This document shows positions 1 to 8,361 of a stretch of 64,000 nucleotides of DNA, one piece after another; position 1 is the first letter of the stretch, and each line of letters begins with the position of its first letter. The position numbers were made by a program, and so were the translations under genes. The notes under the pieces were generated by a model, which was given only the letters and a program-made list of their open reading frames with translations, had not been told where the DNA came from and ran no database searches. Location: contig CAUSDX010000004.1 of NCBI GenBank assembly GCA_963530615.1, forward strand, positions 43,411 through 107,410. Reading direction: 5' to 3'. This DNA comes from JABCPE02 sp963530615 (GTDB lineage Bacteria; Bacteroidota; Bacteroidia; Flavobacteriales; Weeksellaceae).

Positions 1-454
1 TACCAAACTTTTCCGCTAATTTCATTAATCTCAAAGCCTTGCGGTAGCCATCAGGATTAGACATTCCGAATCTTCTGTGCTGTCTCTCTTTGGTGGTTCT
101 TCCTTTTTGTGTCCCAATGACCATGACGCTTTGTCCATCTATTTTTATCAAAGCTCCTATCATCGCAGGATCATCAGCAAAACACCTATCACCATGTAAT
201 TCTACCACGCTTCCTTCATCGGCAATACCATGAATATAATCCAAAGTATAAGGACGATCTGGATGACGAGAAAGCTGCACCCTCTGCCAAGGAGAAAGAT
301 TACCATAAATTTTCTTCTTGGTTTTAATGATTTTATCTTCTATCTGTTTGCTTGTTGCTAAAACATCTATGCCACTATCCTCTCCCATTGCAATGCATTT
401 TGCATATTGTTCCATCAAATCTTTTATCGGCTGTTCAAAATCTAAATATTCCAT
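1..454 (-). CDS. accA: Acetyl-CoA carboxylase carboxyltransferase alpha subunit, partial
   Basis: The frame opens at ATG 454-452 (MEYLDFEQPIKDLMEQ) and runs off the left edge, so only about 151 N-terminal residues are present, roughly half the usual AccA of about 320. Recognised by the conserved stretches SRHPDRPYTLDYI, FADDPAMIGAL and GMSNPDGYRKALRLM. With AccD it forms the carboxyltransferase that moves the carboxyl group from biotin to acetyl-CoA, giving malonyl-CoA for fatty-acid synthesis in the cytosol. Identification is by family motifs; the catalytic C-terminal part lies outside the window. Confidence 0.93.
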   Translation of the reverse strand, partial: MEYLDFEQPIKDLMEQYAKCIAMGEDSGIDVLATSKQIEDKIIKTKKKIYGNLSPWQRVQLSRHPDRPYTLDYIHGIADEGSVVELHGDRCFADDPAMIGALIKIDGQSVMVIGTQKGRTTKERQHRRFGMSNPDGYRKALRLMKLAEKFG

Positions 455-498
455 ATCTAAAAAATTGGATAAAATTTAAGCACCAAAAATACTAAAAA

Positions 499-2016
499 TT
501 ATTGACTTTGTTTTTCTATCAATCTTTGTATTCTTTCAATTGTTTCTTCTTTTCCAATTATCTCCATGATTTCTGGAACATCTGGCCCTCTAAGTTCGCC
601 CACGAGTGCTAATCTCAGAGGCATCATCACCTTGCCTATTCCTAATTCTTTCTCTTTGGCGAAATCATGAATAAGCTCTTTTAGCGGCTCAGCTTGGAAG
701 TCTACTTGAGTTAACTTTTGGATAAACTCGGCTAAAATCTCTCCTGTATTTTCTCCGCAAGCTTTCTTCAAACCTTTTTCATCATAACTTTTTGGAGCTT
801 GGAAGAAAAATTCTCCTTCAATATAAATATCCTTCAAGAAAACTGCTCTTTCTTTCATCAAACCAATAATTCTAAGCAGTATCTCATCAGAAAACGAAGC
901 AGTTTTAACCTGCTCTACTTGTTGTTTTAATAATGGTAAAATCTCTACATCAGATTTTTTGTGTAGATATTGTTGATTAAACCATTCAGCTTTTTCTTTG
1001 CTGAATCTCGCTCCTGATTTATGCACTTTATAGAGGTCAAACTCTTGTGCCATTTCCTCCAAAGAGAGAATTTCTTTATCATTAGATGGCGACCAACCCA
1101 GTAGTGCTAAGAAATTGATAAAAGCCTCTGGGGAATAACCTTCTTCTCGGTAGCCCTTTGAAATATTTCCTGTTTCCTTATCTGTAAAATTAAGCGGAAA
1201 TACCGGAAAGCCAAACTTATCCCCATCTCTTTTGCTTAATTTACCTTTACCTTCAGGTTTTAAGATGAGCGGTAGGTGAGCGAACCGCGGAGCTTGCCAA
1301 CCCATCGCCTCATAGAGTAAAGTGTGCAGAGCCATTGAGGGAAGCCATTCTTCTCCTCTAATAACATGCGAGATTCTCATCTCATGGTCATCGATGATGT
1401 TTGCGAAATGATAAGTCGGCATTCCATCTTGTTTCACTAAAACTTTATCATCGAGCGTATCAGTATTAACGCTAAAATCTCCACGGATAATGTCCGTAAG
1501 ATTCATCACTCTATTTTCTGGCATTTTGAATCTCACCACAAATGGAGTATTTTCATCTAAAAGCTTTTGTACTTCCTCTTCTGAAAGAGTAAGACTATTC
1601 TTAAAATTCTTTCTGCTGATATTATTATAAGAGAAGACCTCTCCTCTGGCTTCATATTCCGCACGGATAGCGTCCAATTCCTCTGGGGTATCAAAAGCTA
1701 AATAGGCGTAGTCAGTTTTCAGGATTTGTGCAGTATATTTATCATAAATCTCTCTTCTTTCTGATTGTCTATAAGGAGCGAAATCTCCGCCTACTTTTGG
1801 GCTCTCTACAGGAGATATACCCAGCCACTCCATCGCTTCCATGATATAATCTTCTGCCCCCTCTACATAGCGAGTAGTGTCAGTATCTTCTATTCTAAGG
1901 ATAAAATCTCCGCCATTTTTTTTGGCAAAAAGATAATTATATAATGCAGTCCTCACCCCTCCTAAATGCAAAGGCCCTGTCGGACTTGGTGCAAATCTTA
2001 CACGAACTTTATTCAT
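499..2016 (-). CDS. gltX: Glutamate--tRNA ligase
   Basis: Class I aminoacyl-tRNA synthetase that charges tRNA-Glu with glutamate. The HIGH-type motif is HLGG at residues 17-20, inside FAPSPTGPLHLGG, and the KMSKS-type loop is KLSKR at 259-263. At 505 residues it has the normal family length. ATG start at 2016. It reads away from accA's partner region on the same strand, 44 bases after accA's start, so the two are close but not overlapping. Whether it is the discriminating or non-discriminating form cannot be told here. Confidence 0.97.
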   Translation of the reverse strand: MNKVRVRFAPSPTGPLHLGGVRTALYNYLFAKKNGGDFILRIEDTDTTRYVEGAEDYIMEAMEWLGISPVESPKVGGDFAPYRQSERREIYDKYTAQILKTDYAYLAFDTPEELDAIRAEYEARGEVFSYNNISRKNFKNSLTLSEEEVQKLLDENTPFVVRFKMPENRVMNLTDIIRGDFSVNTDTLDDKVLVKQDGMPTYHFANIIDDHEMRISHVIRGEEWLPSMALHTLLYEAMGWQAPRFAHLPLILKPEGKGKLSKRDGDKFGFPVFPLNFTDKETGNISKGYREEGYSPEAFINFLALLGWSPSNDKEILSLEEMAQEFDLYKVHKSGARFSKEKAEWFNQQYLHKKSDVEILPLLKQQVEQVKTASFSDEILLRIIGLMKERAVFLKDIYIEGEFFFQAPKSYDEKGLKKACGENTGEILAEFIQKLTQVDFQAEPLKELIHDFAKEKELGIGKVMMPLRLALVGELRGPDVPEIMEIIGKEETIERIQRLIEKQSQ

Positions 2017-2234
2017 CTCTAAAATTTATGGTGCAAATGTAATAAAATAATAGAATATTCTTGTTTTTTAATCTCTCATAGAGTAATTTGGTTAAAAACT
2101 CAACAAAATTCAGCTTTCCCAATATCTTGAGAGATTTCACCCTACAAAATTAAAACCAATCAAGGTCTTGACTGGTTTCATTTGAGAGTATTTACCCCTA
2201 TTTTATTTCTAATCTGATTTTTTTCTTAAAGCTC

Positions 2235-2948
2235 TTATACAAAAAGCTCATTCGTATCCTCAATCATTGAGATTGCTCCATCTTCACATTTGATAGCTTC
2301 CCCAGGGAAGTTTTGTATCAAATGATAATCGTGGGTAGCCATCAGCACTGCACAATTTCTCTCTTGTGAGACTTGCTTTAGCAAGGTCATGATATCATTA
2401 GAAGTTTCTGGGTCTAAGTTCCCCGTAGGCTCATCTGCTAAGATAAGCTCAGGATGATTGAGCAACGCACGAGCAATGGCCACACGCTGCTGCTCCCCCC
2501 CAGAGAGTTCATGCGGCATTTTATGCTTTTTCGTTTTCATACCTACACTGCTTAACACCTCGTTTATTCTGTCTTCTATCAGAGTTTTATTATTCCAACC
2601 CGTAGCCTCCAAAACGAAAAGTAAGTTTTTCTCCACACTTCTGTCCGTCAAAAGCTGGAAATCTTGGAAAATAATTCCTAATTTTCTTCTTAAATCTGGA
2701 ATCTGAGAGGTTTTTAATTTTAACAAATCAAACCCTACCACTTCTCCCTGTCCTTCACTCAAAGGTAAATGCCCATAAAGCACCTTTAATAAACTGCTTT
2801 TTCCAGAACCTGTTTTTCCAATAAGATATGTAAATCGCCCTCTCTTAATATTTAGATTAACATTAGAAAGCACTGTAAAATTTTTCTGAATGATTTTTGC
2901 ATTTTTCAGAGTAATAATATTATCTCCGTAAGTATCTCTATATGACAT
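2235..2948 (-). CDS. ftsE: Cell division ATP-binding protein FtsE
   Basis: ABC-type ATPase of 237 residues. Walker A is GKTGSGKS (44-51), the ABC signature LSGGEQQR starts at 148, and Walker B LILADEP spans 168-174. FtsE pairs with the membrane protein FtsX at the division septum and regulates cell-wall hydrolases. The start is placed at ATG 2948 (MSYRDTYGDN); the longer frame would need a TTG at 2954. ftsX is not in the window, as is usual in Flavobacteriia. A LolD or macrolide-exporter ATPase is the main alternative, but a lone ATPase of this size fits FtsE. Confidence 0.85.
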   Translation of the reverse strand: MSYRDTYGDNIITLKNAKIIQKNFTVLSNVNLNIKRGRFTYLIGKTGSGKSSLLKVLYGHLPLSEGQGEVVGFDLLKLKTSQIPDLRRKLGIIFQDFQLLTDRSVEKNLLFVLEATGWNNKTLIEDRINEVLSSVGMKTKKHKMPHELSGGEQQRVAIARALLNHPELILADEPTGNLDPETSNDIMTLLKQVSQERNCAVLMATHDYHLIQNFPGEAIKCEDGAISMIEDTNELFV

Positions 2949-3018
2949 ATTCAATCTATTATTTCCTTATGAATTGATAAAATTATATAAAATATTTTTC
3001 CTTGTTAAAAAATCAGCG

Positions 3019-4368
3019 TTAAACTTTTGTTAAAAAATCTTCAAACAAATTAGATACAATTACATTCCCCTCTGCTGAAATTTTCTCTAATTTTACCATT
3101 TCTATTTGATTAATAGAATTAGAATTAAATGGTTTTTGAACTCTTACATAATTGTCTGTAAAGCCATACATCATTCCATTTTTCTCCTCATGCTCCCAAA
3201 GAACAGGTAAAGTTTTTCCTATTTGTGTCTGGTAAAATGCCATTTTCTTTTTTTCAGAAAGAATGCGGAGCATTTTATTTCTTCTTTTTCTTTCCGCTAT
3301 TGGCACTACACCTTCCATTTCTACAGCCTCTGTATTATCCCTTTCAGAATAAGTGAAGACATGAAGATAACTAATCGGTAACTCCGCTAAAAAATTATAA
3401 GTTTCTAAAAACTTTTCTTCAGTCTCACCAGGAAATCCAACAATAACATCCACTCCGATACAAGCATGTGGCATGATTTCTCGGATTTTATTAACCCTAC
3501 TTAAATATAACGGCGTAAGGTAACGGCGTTTCATTTTCTTCAAAACATCATCAGAACCTGACTGCAATGGAATATGAAAATGAGGCACGAAATTCTGACT
3601 TTGAGAAACGAGTTCTATTGTTTCATCTTTCAATAAATTCGGCTCAATAGATGAAATTCTGATTCTTTCAATACCATCTACTTTATTGAGTTCTTTCACT
3701 AAATCCAAGAAAGTATGTTCATGCTTCTTATTCCCAAACTCCCCCTTTCCATAATCACCGATATTTACCCCCGTCAAAACAATTTCTTTGATGTTTTGCT
3801 TAGCAATTTCAGAAGCATTTTTTACAATATTTTCAATGGTATCAGAACGAGAAATTCCCCTCGCTTGTGGAATAGTACAATAGGTACATTTGTAATCACA
3901 ACCATCTTGTACTTTCAAAAAAGCACGAGTTCTATCTCCAATGGAATAAGAACCTATAAAGAAATCTGCATCTTCTATTTCACAAGAATGAACTTGTGCA
4001 GAAGCTTCAGATTTTTGTAAATCATCAAGAAAATTTAGCAAATTAAATTTCTCCTTTGCCCCTAAAACTAAATCTACTCCTTCTATCGCTGAAATTTCCT
4101 CTGGTTTTAACTGAGCATAACACCCTAAAACCACTACTAATCCTGCAGGATTTGCCTTTACTGCCCTTTTTACATGAAATTTACACTCCTTATCGGCATT
4201 ATCTGTTACCGAACAAGTATTAATCACATAAAGCTGCGCAGGCTCATCAAACTCCACTTTTTGATAACCAGCCCCAATAAGTTGACGAGCAATAGTAGAA
4301 GTTTCTGCAAAATTAAGTTTACACCCTAATGTATGAAAAGCAACCGTCTTTGTATTTACATTTAACAT
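3019..4368 (-). CDS. mtaB: tRNA t6A37 methylthiotransferase MtaB
   Basis: Radical-SAM methylthiotransferase of 449 residues that converts t6A37 to ms2t6A37 in tRNAs reading ANN codons. The N-terminal UPF0004 domain carries three cluster cysteines, C16 (LGCKLN), C52 (NTCSVTDNAD) and C83 (GCYAQ). The radical-SAM cluster is C157-x3-C161-x2-C164 (GCDYKCTYCTIPQARG). A C-terminal TRAM-like segment follows. The motif pattern CKLNFAE and the length favour MtaB over MiaB or RimO. Confidence 0.92.
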   Translation of the reverse strand: MLNVNTKTVAFHTLGCKLNFAETSTIARQLIGAGYQKVEFDEPAQLYVINTCSVTDNADKECKFHVKRAVKANPAGLVVVLGCYAQLKPEEISAIEGVDLVLGAKEKFNLLNFLDDLQKSEASAQVHSCEIEDADFFIGSYSIGDRTRAFLKVQDGCDYKCTYCTIPQARGISRSDTIENIVKNASEIAKQNIKEIVLTGVNIGDYGKGEFGNKKHEHTFLDLVKELNKVDGIERIRISSIEPNLLKDETIELVSQSQNFVPHFHIPLQSGSDDVLKKMKRRYLTPLYLSRVNKIREIMPHACIGVDVIVGFPGETEEKFLETYNFLAELPISYLHVFTYSERDNTEAVEMEGVVPIAERKRRNKMLRILSEKKKMAFYQTQIGKTLPVLWEHEEKNGMMYGFTDNYVRVQKPFNSNSINQIEMVKLEKISAEGNVIVSNLFEDFLTKV

Positions 4369-4517
4369 AATATGGTTAAAAAACTACAAATTTAGAAAAA
4401 AAACAATAAAAATAGTTAATTTATATTTATTCATTACCTATTTCATGCAAAACAATTAAAAAACACACTCTGCTACAATCTCATTTTTTTTATCTTTGTG
4501 ATTTTGACGAGAAGAAA

Positions 4518-5729
4518 ATGTATGCAATTATAGACATTGAAAGCAATGGTGCTGGTTTTAGAAAGGAGAGAATTATAGAAATTGCTCTCTTTATTTACGA
4601 TGGTCATAAAATTACGGATCAACTCATCTCTTTGGTCAATCCAGAAGATGAAATTACTCCTTTCGTGCAAAAACTAACAGGAATTACAAAAAAAATGGTT
4701 AAAACCGCTCCAAAATTCCACGAATTAGCAAAAAGAATTATAGAAATGACCGAAGGAGCTACACTCGTGGGACACAATGTAGATTTTGACTACCGTATGC
4801 TTCGGCAATCTTTGAAAAATTTAGGTTTTGATTTTAAGATAAATACCATTGACACCATTCTCCTATCAAAAAAACTTATCCCCAATATGGAAAGTTATTC
4901 TTTGGGAAAACTATGCAAATCCATTGGCATTCCTCATTCTGATGCCCACAGAGCTGGAGGAGATGCTAGAGCCACTTTAGAATTATTCAAAACCCTCATT
5001 TCCAAGGATATAAATAATAATATTATCCAATCTCATCAAGAATCTGCAAAAGCTAAATCCTATTCTAATAAAATCAATGAATTAACTGAAAATCTTCCTT
5101 CAGAAAAAGGTATTTTATATTTTCAAGATAAGAAAGGAAAAATTATTCTTTGTGATTTTACAGATAACCTTTATAAAACAGCAAAAAAAATCCTTAACTC
5201 CAAATCGATAAAAAATACAGAAATACAACAAAAAGTTCAGCAAATTTCTTATGAATTTACTGGCACAGATATTATTGCTCAATTAATGCTTAAAGAAAAA
5301 GGGCTAAAAAAACAATCCCGAAAACCATTCTCAATAGTATATAATAAAGAGAAAAAATTACTCATATCTTCAAAAAAAAATGAAAACGAAATAAAATTAT
5401 TTAACTTCAAGTATTTTTCCCAAGCTGAGCATTTCTTAAATTACCTTCAAAAACAAAATCTAAATTTTTCTACTATAAAGAAAGAAATTTCTTTTTCTGG
5501 AAGAAATGAAATATGGATAAACAGAGGAAGAACTCTCGGAGAAAAATCCTTTTTAGCCCTCCAAAATGGAAAACTTATTGGTTATGGATTTTACAATCTT
5601 TATCATCAAGTTTTATCTTGGGATAAAATACTAAAATTAATGATACCTATCTCTTGTTTTAGCAATAATATAAAAAATGAAATGCAAATCTCTTACCTTA
5701 GAGGAGATTTCAAAGTTTTAAAATTATAA
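4518..5729 (+). CDS. DnaQ-type 3'-5' exonuclease with a degenerate GIY-YIG-like region
   Basis: The N-terminal third is a DEDDh exonuclease like the DNA polymerase III epsilon subunit: D6 and E8 (IDIESNG), D89 (GHNVDFD), H144 and D149 (DAHRAGGDA). Residues 190-235 (ENLPSEKGILYF ... KIILCDFTDNLYK) align with the start of the UvrC-type GIY-YIG nuclease found in many longer relatives, but the GIY tyrosine frame is shifted to G-I-L-Y (198-201) and YIG is replaced by I-L-C (210-212). The second nuclease therefore looks inactive. The rest is Lys-rich and unrecognised. A TATCTTTG box lies 20 bases before the ATG, and a terminator follows the stop. Confidence 0.8.
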   Translation: MYAIIDIESNGAGFRKERIIEIALFIYDGHKITDQLISLVNPEDEITPFVQKLTGITKKMVKTAPKFHELAKRIIEMTEGATLVGHNVDFDYRMLRQSLKNLGFDFKINTIDTILLSKKLIPNMESYSLGKLCKSIGIPHSDAHRAGGDARATLELFKTLISKDINNNIIQSHQESAKAKSYSNKINELTENLPSEKGILYFQDKKGKIILCDFTDNLYKTAKKILNSKSIKNTEIQQKVQQISYEFTGTDIIAQLMLKEKGLKKQSRKPFSIVYNKEKKLLISSKKNENEIKLFNFKYFSQAEHFLNYLQKQNLNFSTIKKEISFSGRNEIWINRGRTLGEKSFLALQNGKLIGYGFYNLYHQVLSWDKILKLMIPISCFSNNIKNEMQISYLRGDFKVLKL

Positions 5730-5733
5730 ATAC

Positions 5734-5761
5734 AAAAAAGAGGTAAAACACCTCTTTTTTT
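5734..5761 (+). terminator. Rho-independent terminator after the exonuclease gene
   Basis: Perfect 11-base inverted repeat, AAAAAAGAGGT at 5734-5744 and ACCTCTTTTTT at 5750-5760, with a five-base loop and a T-run. The A-run on the left arm lets it also work on the minus strand for the convergent DUF3127 gene. Confidence 0.85.
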
Positions 5762-5789
5762 CATATACAATAAAAACTTTAAATCCTTT

Positions 5790-6170
5790 TTAGAAAGGTA
5801 AATCATCTTCTTCCTCCTCTTCAAATGGATTACTATTGCCACCCATTACTTGACTAGATGTTCCAGAAGACGCTTGTGTCGGTTCAAAAGATGACTCTGA
5901 TACCTTTTCCAATCTCCACCCCGTGATAGAGTTAAAATACTTTACCTCACCTTGAGGATTTGTCCATTCTCTACCTCTAATATTAATTCCTATTTTTACC
6001 TGATCTCCCTCTGAAATAGAATCCAAAAGCATGATTTTTTCTGATAAAAATTCTATACTTATAGGTTGAGGATATTGCTCTTGAGTTAAAAGAATCAATT
6101 CTCTCTTTTGAAAACCACTCGCAAATGTCTGTGTTTCAAATATTTTCTTAACAGTCCCTTGTAATTCCAT
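5790..6170 (-). CDS. DUF3127 protein with an SSB-like acidic C-terminus
   Basis: 126 residues. The first 95 match DUF3127, an OB-fold-like family common in Bacteroidota (MELQGTVKKIFE, GDQVKIGINIRGREW, FNSITGWRLEKV). The tail is low complexity (Ser, Gly, Asn, Gln) and ends EEEEEDDLPF, nearly the same as the acidic tip of single-stranded DNA-binding proteins that recruits repair enzymes. That suggests an SSB-like role, but DUF3127 has no function that I can state as established. ATG start at 6170; it converges with the exonuclease gene. Confidence 0.85.
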   Translation of the reverse strand: MELQGTVKKIFETQTFASGFQKRELILLTQEQYPQPISIEFLSEKIMLLDSISEGDQVKIGINIRGREWTNPQGEVKYFNSITGWRLEKVSESSFEPTQASSGTSSQVMGGNSNPFEEEEEDDLPF

Positions 6171-6244
6171 AAATCACACAAATTTTGTCGGTAAAGATAA
6201 GAAAGTCTTTTCAAAAGAAAAAGTAAAAAAAACACAAATTATTC

Positions 6245-6274
6245 TTGCATATTAAAAATAAGTTCGTATATTTG
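6245..6274 (+). promoter_or_regulatory. Bacteroidota-type promoter of the tRNA cluster
   Basis: TTG at 6245-6247, a 19-base spacer, then TATATTTG at 6267-6274. This matches the TTG-N19-TAnnTTTG consensus of Bacteroidota primary sigma factors. It lies 33 bases before the first tRNA. Confidence 0.75.
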
Positions 6275-6306
6275 CAACCATAAAAAGAGAAGATATCTAT
6301 TTACAA

Positions 6307-6388
6307 GCGGATGTGGTGTAATTGGTAGCCACGCCAGACTTAGGATCTGGTGCTGAGAGGCGTGGGGGTTCGAGTCCCTTCATCCGCA
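6307..6388 (+). tRNA. tRNA-Leu (anticodon UAG)
   Basis: Acceptor arms GCGGATG (6307-6313) and CATCCGC (6381-6387) pair perfectly and the discriminator is A6388. The anticodon stem CCAGA/TCTGG encloses the loop CTTAGGA, giving UAG. A variable arm (GCTGAGAGGCGT) and T arm GGGTTCGAGTCCC follow. No CCA is encoded. First gene of a three-tRNA cluster. Confidence 0.95.
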
Positions 6389-6398
6389 CACGATGAAT

Positions 6399-6474
6399 GC
6401 GAAAATAGCTCAGTTGGTAGAGCACAACCTTGCCAAGGTTGGGGTCGCGGGTTCGAATCCCGTTTTTCGCTCCA
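6399..6474 (+). tRNA. tRNA-Gly (anticodon GCC)
   Basis: Acceptor arms GCGAAAA (6399-6405) and TTTTCGC (6464-6470), D arm AGCTCAGTTGGTAGAGC, anticodon stem CAACC/GGTTG around TTGCCAA (anticodon GCC), and T arm GCGGGTTCGAATCCCGT. Unlike its neighbours it is followed by an encoded CCA (6472-6474). Ten bases separate it from the preceding tRNA-Leu. Confidence 0.95.
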
Positions 6475-6480
6475 TTCCAT

Positions 6481-6564
6481 GCCCTGGTGGTGGAACTGGT
6501 AGACACGCAGGACTTAAAATCCTGTGCCTCCTTTGGCGTGCGGGTTCAAGTCCCGCCTGGGGTA
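6481..6564 (+). tRNA. tRNA-Leu (anticodon UAA)
   Basis: Class II tRNA of 84 bases. The anticodon stem CAGGA/TCCTG encloses CTTAAAA, giving UAA. A long variable arm (GTGCCTCCTTTGGCGT) and T arm GCGGGTTCAAGTCCCGC follow. The acceptor stem GCCCTGG/CTGGGGT holds by several G-U pairs, with discriminator A6564. A terminator follows immediately. Confidence 0.94.
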
Positions 6565-6567
6565 CTA

Positions 6568-6600
6568 AAAAGCTTTGATTATATTATCAGAGCTTTTTTT
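6568..6600 (+). terminator. Terminator of the tRNA cluster
   Basis: AAAGCTTTGAT (6569-6579) pairs with ATCAGAGCTTT (6586-6596) through one G-U, then a T-run. It sits four bases after the last tRNA and ends the cluster before prfA. Confidence 0.85.
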
Positions 6601-6691
6601 ATTATCATAAATTATCAAACCTCTTTCTTAATCAAAATCCTAAATTTTTCACTCAAAAACTTTTTATATCTTTGTCATCTAAAATTTAACT

Positions 6692-7771
6692 ATGTCAAAA
6701 AGTTTAATTCCAAAATTAGAAGCAATAAAACAACGATATAACGAAGTTGCTGATCTTATCATTCAACCTGATGTGATTTCAGATCAGAAAAGATATGGAC
6801 AACTCAATAAAGAGTACAGCGATCTTGGCAAAATTGTAAAAGTTTTTGATGAATACTCCGCTGCACTAAAGGCTATTGAAGAAGCTGACGAGATTATATC
6901 TGATGGCTCGGATAAAGACTTGGTAGATTTAGCAAAATTAGAAAAACAAGAATCTGTAAATAAAATTCCGCAAATAGAAGAAGAATTAAAAATTCTTCTT
7001 ATCCCAAAAGACCCTGCTGATGATAAAAATATCATTGTAGAACTTCGTGCTGGAACTGGTGGTGATGAAGCGGCTATCTTTGTAGAAGATGTATACAGAA
7101 TGTATACGATGTATTTCAAATCCAAGGGGTGGCGACATGAGGTCACCGACTTCAATGAAGCCTCAAAAGGATATAAAGAACTAATAATGAAAGTAGAAGG
7201 CGATGGAGTTTATGGAATCATGAAATTTGAATCTGGAGTTCACCGAGTACAGCGTGTCCCTGAAACAGAATCTCAAGGAAGAGTACATACTTCTGCAATT
7301 ACTGTAGCCGTTCTACCAGAGGCTGAAGAAGTAGATGTGGAAATCAACCCTGCAGATATAGAAATGCAAACTTCTCGCTCGGGAGGAGCAGGAGGGCAAA
7401 ATGTTAACAAAGTAGAAACCAAGGTTCAACTTACTCACAAACCAACAGGCATTGTGGTTGTTTGCCAACAAGCCCGTTCCCAATTAGCCAATAGAGAATT
7501 GGCAATGGAAATGCTCCGTGCTAAACTTTATGACATGGAATTACAAAAAGTTCAAGGAGATATCGCTGCTCAAAGAAAAACAATGGTATCTACAGGAGAT
7601 CGCTCTGCAAAAATTAGAACCTATAATTATCCACAAGGACGAGTAACAGACCATAGAATCAATAAGTCTATTTATAATCTTGATGCATTTATGAATGGAG
7701 ATATTAATGAAATGTTAGAATCTCTCATCATCGCCGAAAATGCCGAAAAGATGAAAGGAACTGAGGATTAA
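6692..7771 (+). CDS. prfA: Peptide chain release factor 1
   Basis: Class I release factor of 359 residues that reads UAA and UAG stop codons. The peptidyl-tRNA hydrolysis motif GGQ is at 234-236 within SGGAGGQNVNKVET. The codon-recognition tripeptide region P-E-T at 190-192 (QRVPETESQG) is of the RF1 PxT type, not the SPF type of RF2. A TATCTTTG box at 6667-6674 lies 17 bases before the ATG. A terminator follows the stop codon. Confidence 0.96.
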   Translation: MSKSLIPKLEAIKQRYNEVADLIIQPDVISDQKRYGQLNKEYSDLGKIVKVFDEYSAALKAIEEADEIISDGSDKDLVDLAKLEKQESVNKIPQIEEELKILLIPKDPADDKNIIVELRAGTGGDEAAIFVEDVYRMYTMYFKSKGWRHEVTDFNEASKGYKELIMKVEGDGVYGIMKFESGVHRVQRVPETESQGRVHTSAITVAVLPEAEEVDVEINPADIEMQTSRSGGAGGQNVNKVETKVQLTHKPTGIVVVCQQARSQLANRELAMEMLRAKLYDMELQKVQGDIAAQRKTMVSTGDRSAKIRTYNYPQGRVTDHRINKSIYNLDAFMNGDINEMLESLIIAENAEKMKGTED

Positions 7772-7778
7772 AAAAAGA

Positions 7779-7811
7779 AAAAAGTCGTAAGAAAAAATCT
7801 TATGACTTTTT
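7779..7811 (+). terminator. Bidirectional terminator between prfA and the convergent small gene
   Basis: AAAAAGTCGTAAGA (7779-7792) pairs with TCTTATGACTTTTT (7798-7811) through one G-U. It overlaps the last codons of the convergent minus-strand gene, and both arms carry A or T runs, so it can serve both transcripts. Confidence 0.8.
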
Positions 7812-8291
7812 ATTTTGGTCAAATAACACCAAAGGAACATTAAAAGTAACTCCAAACTTCACTCCTTTAAACTCCTTATTATAAATATGATTATGATAAG
7901 AGAAACCATATCCTGCTGTAAAATCCACTACTCCCAAAACACTTATTCCGATATGAGGCGTGAAATTATGAAGTGTGCTTTCTGCTCCTACCAAATAATA
8001 AAAACCTTGATGAACATCAATATTTTCTCTGAAATTAAACAAAACATCTCCTTGTATTTTAGGAATTATTGTAAATTTTCCATGAGTAGCTCCCATAAGA
8101 GCCGATGCTCCCACTCGGAAAGCAAGTTCATCTTTCTTAATAAATAAGACCTTCCCTCCTAATTCTCCAAAATTTTGACTTTGGTAATAATATCCAGTAC
8201 TAACCATAGGGTAGGCTGTATATTGAGATTTTGCCATTGAACCAAAAAATAGAATAGCAATAATGCTAAATCCAGTTTTTATAAGTTTCAT
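7800..8291 (-). CDS. Conserved secreted protein of unknown function, possibly outer-membrane
   Basis: 163 residues with a Sec signal peptide (MKLIKTGFSIIAILFFGSMA, cleavage likely near residue 20-22). The mature part alternates short hydrophobic or aromatic and Gly-rich segments (VSTGYYYQSQNFGEL, FTAGYGFSYHNHIY, GVKFGVTFNVPLVLF) as in small outer-membrane beta-barrels. I do not recognise a named family. TAACTTTG, read on the minus strand at 8324-8317, may be its -7 box. It sits alone, convergent with prfA. Confidence 0.7.
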   Translation of the reverse strand: MKLIKTGFSIIAILFFGSMAKSQYTAYPMVSTGYYYQSQNFGELGGKVLFIKKDELAFRVGASALMGATHGKFTIIPKIQGDVLFNFRENIDVHQGFYYLVGAESTLHNFTPHIGISVLGVVDFTAGYGFSYHNHIYNKEFKGVKFGVTFNVPLVLFDQNKKS

Positions 8292-8361
8292 AAAATTAAA
8301 TTATAAACTACAGATACAAAGTTAGAAACACTCACTAAAAAGTGAATGTTTTTAAATAAAT

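Noticed and set aside
6297..6741. Open frames over the tRNA cluster on both strands
   Set aside because: They run straight through three well-formed tRNAs and have no family resemblance.
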